In this document: piece after piece, positions 36,234 through 46,033 of the stretch
Position numbering within the stretch: the first letter of the stretch is position 1
Layout of the letters: the number at the start of each line of letters is the position of its first letter
Assembly (NCBI RefSeq): GCF_001895265.1
Contig: NZ_CP016796.1
Span: forward strand, 682,001-746,000
Direction of reading: 5' to 3'
DNA: 64,000 nucleotides
Origin: Francisella uliginis
Lineage (GTDB): Bacteria; Pseudomonadota; Gammaproteobacteria; Francisellales; Francisellaceae
Translations under genes and position numbers: made by a program
Notes under the pieces: generated by a model
What the model was told of the DNA's origin: nothing
The model's database searches: none
The model's input: only the letters and a program-made list of their open reading frames with translations

Positions 36234-36948
36234 GTTCAACTCCTCTAACAATAATTGAAGGATCATACTGAAGTAGTCGCATAACATCATTTAAACGAGT
36301 AATAGTTTCTTGGCTTTCAGTCATGGTATCATTAAAGTTCATAAGTGTTTTATTAAAGTAGATAGATGAATTACTCAGATTATAAAGAAGTATATTTATA
36401 CTATCTGTAAACTCATTAAATTTATCTAAATTTTGAGGAGATAGCATCTTATTAAACTTAGCAGATATTTGCTCTAGAGAGTCAGCTATTGCTCCAACCT
36501 TTTTCATAATATTTTTAAGTTGTGATGGTTTAGATTTAATAATGTTTATTTTATCTTTTTGTTTGTTTATCAAATCTAGACCTACATCATTTTTACCAAT
36601 GTCTAAAGATAATTCCACCACTGATTGACCTGTGATTCCTACAGTTTGTAGAGTTGCAACTGTTTGTTTATATATCGGAATACTACTATCTATTTTCATA
36701 TATACACTAACTAGTTTAGGATTTTTCTCATTAATAGATATATCGCTAACCTTGCCAACATCAAAACCTTTATATGAAACTGCTGAACCAACATTTAAAC
36801 CAGAGATGCTAGAAAAATTTGTCATATAAGTAGTTGTTGATTGATTTTTAAACCCTCCTGATAAGAAGAATCCTATAAAGATCATCACAAATACCATGAA
36901 AATCACAAATAATCCTGCGATAAGGTTCTTTATACTATTTTCATTCAT
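36223..36948 (-). CDS. MCE-domain lipid transport protein (MlaD-like)
   Basis: A 241-residue protein. One N-terminal membrane helix (LIAGLFVIFMVFVMIFIGFFL) anchors it. A single MCE domain (TYMTNFSSISGLNVGSAVSY, then KGFDVGKVSDI) binds lipids in the periplasm. A C-terminal helical tail would form the hexameric tunnel. It is encoded after the ATPase and permease genes, matching the mlaF-mlaE-mlaD module in content. Confidence 0.9.
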   Translation of the reverse strand: MNENSIKNLIAGLFVIFMVFVMIFIGFFLSGGFKNQSTTTYMTNFSSISGLNVGSAVSYKGFDVGKVSDISINEKNPKLVSVYMKIDSSIPIYKQTVATLQTVGITGQSVVELSLDIGKNDVGLDLINKQKDKINIIKSKPSQLKNIMKKVGAIADSLEQISAKFNKMLSPQNLDKFNEFTDSINILLYNLSNSSIYFNKTLMNFNDTMTESQETITRLNDVMRLLQYDPSIIVRGVEHDN

Positions 36949-36959
36949 TATATAAGCTC

Positions 36960-37721
36960 CTAATATTTACCCTCATTATGTGGATCAAAAAAATTTCTTA
37001 TACTTTGATATTGAGTTTGCTGAGAAACAAACTTAACAGTATCATGTAACATTATTCTTTTTTCATCCATATATATAATATCATCAACAATTCGCCAAAT
37101 AGTGTTTAGATCATGAGTAATCATAACTACAGATATTCCCAATTCTTCCTTTAAATATAAAATAAGTTCGTCCATTGCTTTTATTGAAAATGGATCTAAT
37201 CCAGCATGTGGTTCATCTAAAAAAACAACTTTAGGATCTAATGCAATAGTCCTTGCTAAAGCAACTCTTTTTAACATACCACCACTTATCTCAGAAGGAT
37301 ACTTATTAAAAGCCTCTTCTTTAAGACCAACCATTCTTAGTTTTATAATCGCTATATCTGTAAGTATGTCCATAGGAAGGTTTGTATGTTGTTTTAAAGG
37401 AAATATTACGTTTTGTAAGTTAGTTAATGATGAAAAAAGAGCACAATGTTGAAACATCATACTCATATTGCTAGAAATTTGTTTGCGTTTAATTGGATTA
37501 TCTACTAGTTTTGATATTTCCTGACCGAGTAAAAAAATTTTACCAGAATAAATAGGCTGTAGCATAAGGATTTCTCTCATTAGAGTAGTTTTACCACATC
37601 CACTAGCACCAATAATGCAACTTATTTTTTCTGGGGGGATATCAAGATTTAAATCTTTATGAATCCATTCCTTACCAAATTTAGTACAGAGGTTTCTTAC
37701 TTGAATAATGCTTTCATTCAT
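36960..37721 (-). CDS. ABC transporter ATP-binding protein (MlaF-like)
   Basis: A 253-residue ATPase. Walker A is GASGCGKTT at 38-46, the Q-loop lies in MMFQHCALFSSL, the signature is SGGMLKR and Walker B is VVFLDEPHAGLDP. The FQHCALF Q-loop and GLDP D-loop fit the MlaF subgroup. It energises the MCE lipid transporter with the permease 16 bp upstream and the MCE protein 11 bp downstream. Confidence 0.92.
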   Translation of the reverse strand: MNESIIQVRNLCTKFGKEWIHKDLNLDIPPEKISCIIGASGCGKTTLMREILMLQPIYSGKIFLLGQEISKLVDNPIKRKQISSNMSMMFQHCALFSSLTNLQNVIFPLKQHTNLPMDILTDIAIIKLRMVGLKEEAFNKYPSEISGGMLKRVALARTIALDPKVVFLDEPHAGLDPFSIKAMDELILYLKEELGISVVMITHDLNTIWRIVDDIIYMDEKRIMLHDTVKFVSQQTQYQSIRNFFDPHNEGKY

Positions 37722-37736
37722 TATAATACTCCCTTA

Positions 37737-38837
37737 TCAAGACCCATTTAATGCCACGGCAAAAATTGCATCAACGACAATTATTAAAAATATTGAATAA
37801 ACAACACTTGTAGTTGTCGCTTTACCAACACTTTGCGAGTCTCTTTTTACGGAAATACCCTGGTGACAACCAATTCCTGCAATTACTAAAGCAAAGAAAG
37901 GGGTCTTAAGTAGTCCTATGTAAAAATGATTAACACTAACATAAGTAAATAGTCGATCAATAAACTGTAAAGGTGATATTCCAGCAATTAGATCCATTAT
38001 TATAATACCGCCAACTATATTAGCAACCATTGCTATAGTTGTAAGTACAGGTAAGCTTATAACTAGAGCTGTAATTCTTGGTAAAACTAAGCGTTGTATT
38101 GGGTCTTCGCCAATCGTTTGCAGTGCATCTATTTCTTCATTAACTTTCATAATACCTATTTCAGATGTAAAAGAAGAACCACTTCTACCGGCAATTATAA
38201 TGGCTGTAAATAATGGAGCAAACTCCCTGAAAGATGAAACTCCTAACATATCTACAACAAATATCTGTGTTCCATATTGTTGCATTAATCCAAGTGGTAG
38301 ATATGTTAAAACTAGCCCGACAATTAATGATAAAAGTATAACTATACTTAATGCCTTAATTGTTGAGTCATAAGTAATATTTAGTACGATAGAAAAAAAA
38401 GATTTATATGGTTTACGAATAAGAGTCAGGTAACCAATAAATATTGCACCAAGAAACCCAATACTAGCTTTAATCTCTGATAAAAGGTCATTGGTGTTTT
38501 TACCTAGAGTGTAGATGCTATTAAAGACAACGTTATTAGTTTTTTTTACAAGTTCCTCATCTTTTTGGCAAGGGAAATTTTTAAAAACGATATCAATTAA
38601 ATTTTTGTTTTTCTCGCTATTAACTATTATTTGTTTTTTACTTAGCTTTAGAGAGTTGGCTAATTTGATTATAAAGTAAGCACCAGCAGTATCTAGATTA
38701 TCAACTTTTGAAATATCTAAATGTTTTATATCATTTTTTATTTTATTAATCTTTTTATCAATTGATTTTGGCTTAACTTGCTTAAGAGTTAGCAAGCCTT
38801 CAAAATAAATAGTGTCTTTATCTATTTTTAAATCCAT
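37737..38837 (-). CDS. MlaE-like permease with N-terminal STAS domain
   Basis: A 366-residue protein. Residues 1 to about 105 resemble a STAS domain (IDKDTIYFEGLLTL, LDISKVDNLDTAGAYFIIKLAN). The rest is the MlaE permease with about five membrane helices and conserved ALFTAIIIAGRSGSSFTSEIG and INEEIDAL-like NEEIDALQTIGEDPIQRLVLPR. In E. coli the STAS protein MlaB is separate; here it appears fused. It is the first gene of the four-gene MCE operon. Confidence 0.9.
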   Translation of the reverse strand: MDLKIDKDTIYFEGLLTLKQVKPKSIDKKINKIKNDIKHLDISKVDNLDTAGAYFIIKLANSLKLSKKQIIVNSEKNKNLIDIVFKNFPCQKDEELVKKTNNVVFNSIYTLGKNTNDLLSEIKASIGFLGAIFIGYLTLIRKPYKSFFSIVLNITYDSTIKALSIVILLSLIVGLVLTYLPLGLMQQYGTQIFVVDMLGVSSFREFAPLFTAIIIAGRSGSSFTSEIGIMKVNEEIDALQTIGEDPIQRLVLPRITALVISLPVLTTIAMVANIVGGIIIMDLIAGISPLQFIDRLFTYVSVNHFYIGLLKTPFFALVIAGIGCHQGISVKRDSQSVGKATTTSVVYSIFLIIVVDAIFAVALNGS

Positions 38838-38915
38838 GTGCTATACACAAAAGTTTAAGCCTCAATATCTTAAATATACTAAAAAAGCTCACTAATACCA
38901 ATAGCTATGATAATG

Positions 38916-39713
38916 TTATTGACAATATTTGATAGAATTATATTGTGTTAAGTTGTTTAGTTTAATAATACTAGTAAGTCGTTGTTTATATTCATGTGAG
39001 CCTATTTCTGAATAGCTTTCTAGAGTGTCAAATAATGCTGAGACTGGTAGCTGTTGGTTATTTACTTTATTTCTTATAACTCTAAAATCTTTAAAGTTTG
39101 AGCCAGTATTAAGTCTGTGATAATAGCCAAGAACACTATCAGTTGCATTATTAAATGCCTCTAGGTATACATTTGCATCTAGGGCTTTTACTCCACAATC
39201 TTTAGAATAACAGTGTAGACCAAAGTAATTATTGTAGTCTTTGGCAAATCTTGATGTTCCCCAGCCACTTTCTAGTATTGCTTGAGCTAGAATAAAGCTG
39301 GTTGGAACAGTATTTATTTTTAGCTCTAAAAGTTTAAGCTGGTCTAAGGGGGGATGCTTCTTTTCTATCTTATAATATTTTAGGTATTCATCTAATACGC
39401 CAGCTTCTTTTTTATTGAAAGCTTGTTTTCTTAAATAAGCCTTTTTAAGATTCTGAATTTGCTTTTTTTCTAAGCATATTTCTTTGTTTGCAATCTCTAT
39501 TGCTGTGAGCATATATTCTATAAAAGCGGCTTTTTTCTTTGTAGGGTCTTCAATACTTGAAAAGTCAGGCTTTTGAATTTCTTGATAATTGCTAGATGCT
39601 ATAAAAAATTTTTCGGTAGGGTATTTGACTTTTTGTTCAAAAGATAAAATTATTGCAAGTAATATTAAAGATAGAGAAATACAAAAATATTTTAAAAAAG
39701 ATTTTTTATTCAT
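38916..39713 (-). CDS. exported glucosaminidase-domain protein (Bax / GH73-like)
   Basis: A 265-residue protein with one N-terminal membrane or signal helix (FLKYFCISLSLILLAIILSF). The C-terminal glucosaminidase domain shows ILAQAILESGWGTSRFAKDY, with the catalytic Glu in LESGWG, then NNYFGLHC and VLGYYHRLNTG. It probably cleaves peptidoglycan in the periplasm. Several ATG codons fit: 39737, 39722 or 39713. I chose 39713; all overlap rluD, whose stop is at 39706-39708. Confidence 0.85.
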   Translation of the reverse strand: MNKKSFLKYFCISLSLILLAIILSFEQKVKYPTEKFFIASSNYQEIQKPDFSSIEDPTKKKAAFIEYMLTAIEIANKEICLEKKQIQNLKKAYLRKQAFNKKEAGVLDEYLKYYKIEKKHPPLDQLKLLELKINTVPTSFILAQAILESGWGTSRFAKDYNNYFGLHCYSKDCGVKALDANVYLEAFNNATDSVLGYYHRLNTGSNFKDFRVIRNKVNNQQLPVSALFDTLESYSEIGSHEYKQRLTSIIKLNNLTQYNSIKYCQ

Positions 39714-40686
39714 CATAATCATAATCTTCTTCATCAAAATACTCTATAGTTTCTCTAAGTTGATTTTTTAAGCTTAGCATATCATTAGGAAGCTTACTTT
39801 TAAACCTGACTATTTTTTCTGTAGTAGGATGAGTAAAAGATAGTTTATAAGCATGCAGAGCTTGTCGTTGTATATCTTCGATACCAAGTTTTTTTAATTT
39901 TACAGATGATTTGTTGTATGTTTGATCACCAACTAAAGGGTGTTTTATGCTTTTCATATGAACTCTTATTTGGTGAGTCCTACCTGTTTCAAGTTTACAC
40001 TCAACTAGAGTAAATCCTTCATAAACCTCAATAGGAGTATAATTTGTAATAGCTTCTTTACCTTTATAGTTAATAGCCATTTTTGTACGATTATTAGGAT
40101 CTCGGCCTATTGGTTCATTAATTGTACCTTCATAATATATTTCACCTTCGACGATAGCTAAATATCTACGCGATACCTCTCTACTTGACAATTGCTGCAC
40201 TAAACTATGGTATGCAACGCTACTTTTAGCTGCTACCATTAATCCAGATGTATCTTTATCTAAACGATGGACTATACCTGCGCGAGGCAGTTTATCTTGA
40301 TTTTCATAGCGGTGTAATAAAGCATTTGATATCGTTCCTGACATATTTCCAGCACCAGGATGCACAACCATATTTACAGGTTTATTTATTACTACAATAT
40401 CATCATCCTCATAAACTATATCTAGCTCGATATCCTCAGGGAGCCACTCATTCGTAGGTAGAAGTTCTATATTGATATCAACATGTTCATCACCTAGCAC
40501 TATATATTTAGGCTTAATAACTTGTTCATTAACTGTTATAGAGCCTTCTTTTAACCATTTTTGTATTTGAGAGCGAGAAAACTGGTCGTATAAATCATTA
40601 ATTGCTACATCAATTCTTTTACCAGCATCTTCTGGTTGTAGAATAATCTTTTGATGAAATTCGTTAGATAGTGTATTATTTGGCAT
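39706..40686 (-). CDS. rluD: 23S rRNA pseudouridine(1911/1915/1917) synthase RluD
   Basis: A 326-residue RluA-family enzyme. An N-terminal S4 domain (SRSQIQKWLKEGSITVNEQ) precedes the catalytic domain. The catalytic Asp is in GIVHRLDKDTSGLM. The closing segments are TGRTHQIRVHMKSIKHPLVGD and RQALHAYKLSF. A longer frame starts with TTG at 40731, but ATG at 40686 matches the family. It is divergent from bamD, a pairing widely conserved in gammaproteobacteria. Confidence 0.93.
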   Translation of the reverse strand: MPNNTLSNEFHQKIILQPEDAGKRIDVAINDLYDQFSRSQIQKWLKEGSITVNEQVIKPKYIVLGDEHVDINIELLPTNEWLPEDIELDIVYEDDDIVVINKPVNMVVHPGAGNMSGTISNALLHRYENQDKLPRAGIVHRLDKDTSGLMVAAKSSVAYHSLVQQLSSREVSRRYLAIVEGEIYYEGTINEPIGRDPNNRTKMAINYKGKEAITNYTPIEVYEGFTLVECKLETGRTHQIRVHMKSIKHPLVGDQTYNKSSVKLKKLGIEDIQRQALHAYKLSFTHPTTEKIVRFKSKLPNDMLSLKNQLRETIEYFDEEDYDYDE

Positions 40687-40767
40687 GTTAAATGTTTTAT
40701 GTGTTTTTATAAAAAATAATAATTCTAACAAGAATTATATAAGAAAATTCTAAGGATAGTTAATTTA

Positions 40768-41592
40768 ATGACTAGGTTTTTATATTTAATAGTGTTTATT
40801 CTGGTTGTTTTATCATTAAGCTCTTGCGGGCCTAAAAAAGATAGTGAATTACCTCAAGTTTATACTGGGTATACAGCAAGCTTTATTTATGCAAAAGCTC
40901 ATCAACAGATGCAGAATGAGAAGTATTTTGATGCTATTCGCTCTTACAAGTCTCTTGTTGCGCAGTATCCATTTACACCATTAGCTGAGAAGGGTATGGT
41001 TGATCTAGTTTATGTATATTATATGGATGATGAGTCAACAATGGCTTTAGCGTTAGGTAAGCAATTCATTAAGATGTATCCGTATAGTAAATATAAAGGT
41101 TATGTTTATTATATGATTGGGGTAGTAGGCTTTGAGGATGGCAGAGGGTTATTACAAACTTATGCGCCATATGATATGAATTATCATGACCCTACAGGTT
41201 ATGAAGATGCATATAAGAACTTTCAAAAAGCAATACTACTAGATCCTACAGGTAGTTTTGTACCAGATGCTAAGCGTAGAATGGTATTTACTAATAATAT
41301 TATTGCGCAGCATTATGATGATATTGCTCACTTTTATTATAAAAGAGGTGCGTATAATGCCGCTATTGATAGGGCTGCTGAAGTAATAAGAAGATATCCT
41401 CAAAGTACAGTGGTTCAGGATGCATTCGTGTTAACAATAAGATCTTATAATAAGCTTGGACTATATGATCAAGCTAAGGATAATATCAAAGTCCTTAAGA
41501 AAAACTATCCTAAGAATAAGTTCTTGAAGAATTTAAGACCTGATGGTACAGAAGAACCTACTTGGTATGATCGTTGGTTTGGATGGTTATAG
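40768..41592 (+). CDS. bamD: outer membrane protein assembly factor BamD
   Basis: A 274-residue lipoprotein. The lipobox LSSC places the lipidated Cys at 20. About five TPR repeats follow, with units such as FDAIRSYKSLVAQYPFTPLA and YNAAIDRAAEVIRRYPQSTV. It is an essential subunit of the BAM complex that folds outer-membrane beta-barrels. Orientation beside rluD supports the assignment. Confidence 0.95.
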   Translation: MTRFLYLIVFILVVLSLSSCGPKKDSELPQVYTGYTASFIYAKAHQQMQNEKYFDAIRSYKSLVAQYPFTPLAEKGMVDLVYVYYMDDESTMALALGKQFIKMYPYSKYKGYVYYMIGVVGFEDGRGLLQTYAPYDMNYHDPTGYEDAYKNFQKAILLDPTGSFVPDAKRRMVFTNNIIAQHYDDIAHFYYKRGAYNAAIDRAAEVIRRYPQSTVVQDAFVLTIRSYNKLGLYDQAKDNIKVLKKNYPKNKFLKNLRPDGTEEPTWYDRWFGWL

Positions 41593-41772
41593 TTTTAATT
41601 AAACTTTTATAAAAATTTATTAAATCATTTATTCAATAATAGAAGCAATTTTATTTATTTTCAGTTTATTTTTTTGATTATAAATCCTAGTCTTATAATC
41701 AAAAGAACCTTTTTTTTCAGAAATTAATAATTTATATTGTTTTATATAACAAATTAATGATTTCTTAGCATT

Positions 41773-43566
41773 ATGTATAAAAAATTATTAACATACTCTT
41801 TGCTAGCTTCTTCTTTAACATATGCATATGCCGGTAATGAATTATTAGCTAAAGATAAGTCGGCTAATAGTTGTCGTTGTTTACCATCACAGTCTTGCTG
41901 GCCAACTAAACAGCAATGGAGTGAATTTGCAAACTATTTGAAAGGAAAGTTGATTCAGCCTTCAACATCTTTAGATAAATGTAAATCAGATATAAACAGT
42001 GAAAAATGTAAAAAATCTCTTGCAAGGGTGAAAAATCCCTTTTATTTACAGTCTGATCCAGGCAGAAATGAATCTCAAGGTTGGTATGGAGCATGGAGTA
42101 ATAAAGCAAGTACATATGCTGTTGAAGCAGCAAATACTAATGATATCGTTAAGGCTGTTGATTTTGCTAGAGAACATAATCTACGTTTAGTTATTAAAGG
42201 TGCAGGACATGATTATTTAGGACGTTCAAATGCTCCAGACTCTTTATTAATTTGGACTCATAATATGCGAGATATCACATACAATAAGCATTTTCATCCA
42301 AAAAACTGTACTAAATCTAAAGAATATTCTGCCGTAACAGTTGGTGCTGGGACAAGATGGCTTGAAGCATATAATGTTGTTACAAATAAACATCATGAAT
42401 ATGTTCAAGGAGGTGGTTGTACAACTGTTGGAGCTGCTGGCGGATTTACTCAAGGTGGAGGTTTTGGAAGTTGGTCAAAAGAATTTGGTACTGGTGCTGC
42501 AGGAATAGTTCAAGCTGAGATTGTTACAGCAAATGGTAAAGTAATCATTGCTAATGAATGTCAAAATCAAGATTTGTTCTGGGCGATTAAAGGAGGAGGT
42601 GGGGGAACCTTTGGTGTAATTACCAATCTAACCTTAAGAACACATAAGCTCCCTGAATATTTTGGTTTAATGAGTGGTGAAATAGTTGCAGATAATGATA
42701 AAGCATACAAATCATTGATCAAAAAATTCCTTTCATTCTATTACTCAGATTTAAACAATAAGCATTGGGGTGAACAGTTTGCATTTCGTCCAAATGATAA
42801 GCTAACTATTGCCATGGTTACTCAAAACTTGACTCAAGAGAAAGCCTTAGATGTATGGAAATCTTTTAAATCCTGGGTAAACAACCAACAGGACTTACAC
42901 TATAAGGTTAAGTATATTGATATACCTCCAGCACAAATTTGGAGTTATGATTTTTGGCATAAAAATTATCCAAATATGGTTGTTAAAAACACTGGACCAG
43001 ATGCTCGTGATGGAGAGTTCTGGTGGGCATCAAATACAGGAGAAGTTTTTGCTTATTGGTATACCTATCAATCATGGTACTTGCCTGAATCATTATTTGA
43101 TTCTGAAAACATTTCAAAAACTGCAGAAACCTTTTATAAAGTATCTCGTTTAGCACCTGTATCAATACAGATAAATAAAGGTTTAGCAGGAGCATCTAAA
43201 CAGGCTGTAGAGCTTACTAAACAGACAGCTATGCATCCTGGTGTTTTTGATGCAGGAGCTTTAGCTATTATGAGCTATAGTAGTGATAAGCCTCAAATTG
43301 ATAAATCAAAGATGTCTCCAGATGTTAAAAAGAAAGTTGACGATATCTATAAAGCTATGTCAATGATTCAAAATTTAGCTCCAAATGCGGGTACTTATGC
43401 TAATGAAGCTGATTACTTTCAAAAAGATTGGCAAAAAGTATTTTGGGGAGATAACTATTCACACTTGTTAAATATCAAAAATAAATATGATCCACAAGGA
43501 TTATTCTATTGTCATCATTGTGTTGGTAGTGAGTATTGGCAAGATGGAGGAATGTGTAAGAATTAA
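41773..43566 (+). CDS. secreted berberine-bridge-type FAD-linked oxidase
   Basis: A 597-residue exported flavoenzyme. A signal peptide with AYA at 18-20 precedes a Cys-rich start (C34, C36, C42). The PCMH-type FAD domain holds GAGHDYLGRS with H146, and GGGCTTVGAAGGFTQGGG with C216. These are the positions of the 8-alpha-histidyl and 6-S-cysteinyl links in bicovalent family members. The C-terminal BBE segment has YDPQGLFYCHHC. Relatives oxidise sugars or alkaloids; the substrate here is unknown. No good ribosome-binding site is seen just before the ATG. Confidence 0.88.
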   Translation: MYKKLLTYSLLASSLTYAYAGNELLAKDKSANSCRCLPSQSCWPTKQQWSEFANYLKGKLIQPSTSLDKCKSDINSEKCKKSLARVKNPFYLQSDPGRNESQGWYGAWSNKASTYAVEAANTNDIVKAVDFAREHNLRLVIKGAGHDYLGRSNAPDSLLIWTHNMRDITYNKHFHPKNCTKSKEYSAVTVGAGTRWLEAYNVVTNKHHEYVQGGGCTTVGAAGGFTQGGGFGSWSKEFGTGAAGIVQAEIVTANGKVIIANECQNQDLFWAIKGGGGGTFGVITNLTLRTHKLPEYFGLMSGEIVADNDKAYKSLIKKFLSFYYSDLNNKHWGEQFAFRPNDKLTIAMVTQNLTQEKALDVWKSFKSWVNNQQDLHYKVKYIDIPPAQIWSYDFWHKNYPNMVVKNTGPDARDGEFWWASNTGEVFAYWYTYQSWYLPESLFDSENISKTAETFYKVSRLAPVSIQINKGLAGASKQAVELTKQTAMHPGVFDAGALAIMSYSSDKPQIDKSKMSPDVKKKVDDIYKAMSMIQNLAPNAGTYANEADYFQKDWQKVFWGDNYSHLLNIKNKYDPQGLFYCHHCVGSEYWQDGGMCKN

Positions 43567-43596
43567 GGGTTTTATTCTTTATATTAATAAAACTCT
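43566..43596. terminator. bidirectional inverted repeat between convergent genes
   Basis: An 11-bp stem (agggttttatt with aataaaactct, one G-U pair) has a 9-nt loop. It sits exactly between the stop of the flavoenzyme gene and the end of the convergent small-protein gene. T-runs inside the stem arms rather than after it make its strength uncertain. Confidence 0.5.
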
Positions 43597-43603
43597 ATAA
43601 ATG

Positions 43604-43981
43604 CTAACTGCTTGTATCTTTTTTGTTCATAAACTCATTTAGATGTTGGTTCATGTACTTATCAGCCTCTTGATTAATATGTTTATTAACTTTATTAGAG
43701 TTTATGTCTTTGACAGTTACTCCAGGAATACCAAAATCTTTATTAATACTACTTATCATATCTTTGTAATGCTCTTGACATCTTTTAGGTTCTTTTACAC
43801 CTTGCTTTGTTGCAATATTACCATCTTTTGCGCAGTTATGAACAACTAAATTTTTTCTATAAAGCTTTTCATATTCAAAAGCATTTTTGCCTTTTAATGC
43901 AAGTAAAGCATTCTCCCCACTATCAGCATATGCCGATAGTGCAAATATAGATAGAGATAGTACAATAATTAATTTTTTCAT
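43604..43981 (-). CDS. small secreted protein of unknown function
   Basis: A 125-residue protein with a clear signal peptide (KKLIIVLSLSIFALSAYA, cleavage before DSGENAL). The mature part is hydrophilic and helical with two Cys (C54 in VHNCAKDG and C73 in KRCQEHY) that could form a disulfide. The C-terminal half is rich in Asn/Lys. AAAGGA precedes the ATG. I do not recognise a family. Confidence 0.7.
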   Translation of the reverse strand: MKKLIIVLSLSIFALSAYADSGENALLALKGKNAFEYEKLYRKNLVVHNCAKDGNIATKQGVKEPKRCQEHYKDMISSINKDFGIPGVTVKDINSNKVNKHINQEADKYMNQHLNEFMNKKDTSS

Positions 43982-44054
43982 ATTATTTTTCCTTTTATAC
44001 TCAAATACCTAGTGTTAATTAAGTATCAAATTTAATAGATATTTCTTAATATTT

Positions 44055-45308
44055 CTATTTATATACAGGGAAACTATCACATAGATCTAAAACTTTCCTA
44101 GCAGTATCTTTTTCTACTTTTTCATCACCACAGTTAAAAACTACATCAGCAAGTAGATTAGCGATAAGCTCACATTCTTTCTCTTTAAATCCTCTAGTTG
44201 TAATAGCTGGACTTCCGATTCTTAAGCCACTAGTCACAAAAGGAGAGCGAGGATCATTTGGTATAGAGTTTTTATTAACGGTTATGTTTGCTCTACCTAG
44301 AGCTGCTTCAGCTTCTTTACCAGAAAATCCTGTATTTGTAATATCAAGAAGTAGTAGATGATTATTTGTACCACCTGAGATGATGTTAATATCACGTTCT
44401 TTTAATACCTTTTCAATAGCTTTAGCATTTTTCAATACTTGCTTTTGATACTCAACAAAACTAGGCTCTAAAGCTTCCTTAAATGCTACTGCCTTTGCTG
44501 CAATCACATGCATTAATGGTCCACCTTGGATGCCTGGGAAAATAGCAGATTGGAATTTTTTTGCTAAATCAGGATTATTGTTGCAAAGTATTAAGCCTCC
44601 CCTAGGACCTCTTAATGTTTTGTGTGTAGTAGTTGTAGCAACATCTACATGTGGGAATGGATTAGGATATAATCCTGTAGCCACTAAACCAGCAACATGA
44701 GCAATATCTGCCATTAAAACAGCATCAATAGAGTTAGCGATTTCTCTGAATTTTTCCCAGTCAATAATTCCTGAAAATGCAGAGAACCCTGCGATAATCA
44801 TTTTTGGTTTATGCTCTTTAGCTAGTTCAGCTACCTGTTTGTAGTCTATATCACCATTCTCATCTAAACCATATTGAATAGAATGGTAGATTTTTCCTGA
44901 AAAATTAACTTTACTACCATGAGTTAAGTGTCCGCCTGCACCTAAATCCATACCAAGTACAGTATCACCTGGTTTTAAAACAGCATTATATACAGCTGCA
45001 TTTGCTTGAGAACCAGAATGTGGTTGTACGTTTGCATAATCAACACCAAAAAGCTTCTGAGCTCTTTGTATAGCTAGTTTTTCAGCAATATCAACAAACT
45101 CACAACCACCATAGTATCTTTTACCATGATAGCCTTCGGCATATTTATTTGTAAGTTGAGACCCTTGAGCCTCCATAACAGCTGGGCTTGCATAGTTTTC
45201 TGATGCGATAAGTTCAACATGCTCATGTTGTCTTTTAACCTCAAGTTCTATAGCCTCAAAAACTTCTTTATCTGTATTTTTTAAGCTATTTTTTTCAAAG
45301 CTAAACAT
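44055..45308 (-). CDS. glyA: serine hydroxymethyltransferase
   Basis: A 417-residue PLP enzyme interconverting serine and glycine with tetrahydrofolate. Motifs include [46 protein letters not shown] and the PLP-lysine segment [14 protein letters not shown]. Length matches E. coli GlyA. AGGAG lies 9 bp upstream of the ATG. It is divergent from darP. Confidence 0.98.
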   Translation of the reverse strand: MFSFEKNSLKNTDKEVFEAIELEVKRQHEHVELIASENYASPAVMEAQGSQLTNKYAEGYHGKRYYGGCEFVDIAEKLAIQRAQKLFGVDYANVQPHSGSQANAAVYNAVLKPGDTVLGMDLGAGGHLTHGSKVNFSGKIYHSIQYGLDENGDIDYKQVAELAKEHKPKMIIAGFSAFSGIIDWEKFREIANSIDAVLMADIAHVAGLVATGLYPNPFPHVDVATTTTHKTLRGPRGGLILCNNNPDLAKKFQSAIFPGIQGGPLMHVIAAKAVAFKEALEPSFVEYQKQVLKNAKAIEKVLKERDINIISGGTNNHLLLLDITNTGFSGKEAEAALGRANITVNKNSIPNDPRSPFVTSGLRIGSPAITTRGFKEKECELIANLLADVVFNCGDEKVEKDTARKVLDLCDSFPVYK

Positions 45309-45409
45309 ATTTGGTGATCTCCTGATATTTTTTAGGTGGATAAAATAAATTAAACGTTTAAAATTATAACTTATATTATATGTATATAGAAATAATTTAA
45401 ATAAAAGCT

Positions 45410-45961
45410 ATGAGCAAAGTTATTGACCTTGATGAAATAGAGCGCTTAGAAAGAGAAGAAGAGAATTCTCACTATAAAGCTGTGAAAAGTAAAACGACAA
45501 TAAAAAAAGATGTATTGGAATTAACAGACTTTGGTAGATCTCTTACAGAATTAAATAATCAACAATTAGATAAGCTACCAATATCTGATACTTTAAAAGC
45601 TAATATTATCTCAGCAAAAAATCTACAAAAGATAGCTTTAAAAAGACAAATTCAATTTATAGGTAAGCTTTTACGAAAAGCAGATAATATTGATGAGATC
45701 CACAAGGCTTATGATATTCTTGTAAATAAAGATAAACAAGCAAATTTACAGTTTCAAAGATTAGAGAATATTAGAGATAATCTTTTATATCCTGATAAAA
45801 CAAATCAAACCATTGAAAAACTAATACAGGAGTTTCCTGAATTAGATATTCAAAAATTAAGGCAATTGATTAGAAATCATCATAAAGAAGTAGAAAAAAA
45901 CAAGCCGAGAAAGTCTTTTAAAGAGATTTTTAAGTTTTTGAAAGAATTATATGTTAGCTAA
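45410..45961 (+). CDS. darP: ribosome-associated protein DarP (YjgA, DUF615)
   Basis: A 183-residue protein of the YjgA family with the characteristic segments ELTDFGRSLTELNNQQLDKL and ARKRQIQFIGKLLRK-like ALKRQIQFIGKLLRKAD. The C-terminal half is helical and basic (FPELDIQKLRQLIRNHHKEV). In E. coli it associates with late 50S assembly intermediates. The ribosome-binding site is weak. Confidence 0.88.
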   Translation: MSKVIDLDEIERLEREEENSHYKAVKSKTTIKKDVLELTDFGRSLTELNNQQLDKLPISDTLKANIISAKNLQKIALKRQIQFIGKLLRKADNIDEIHKAYDILVNKDKQANLQFQRLENIRDNLLYPDKTNQTIEKLIQEFPELDIQKLRQLIRNHHKEVEKNKPRKSFKEIFKFLKELYVS

Positions 45962-46033
45962 AAGTAGATTAAAACGAAAAAAGTATAAGTTTTATGTATA
46001 ATGTTTTAAATATTATATACTGGTTTTTAATAC

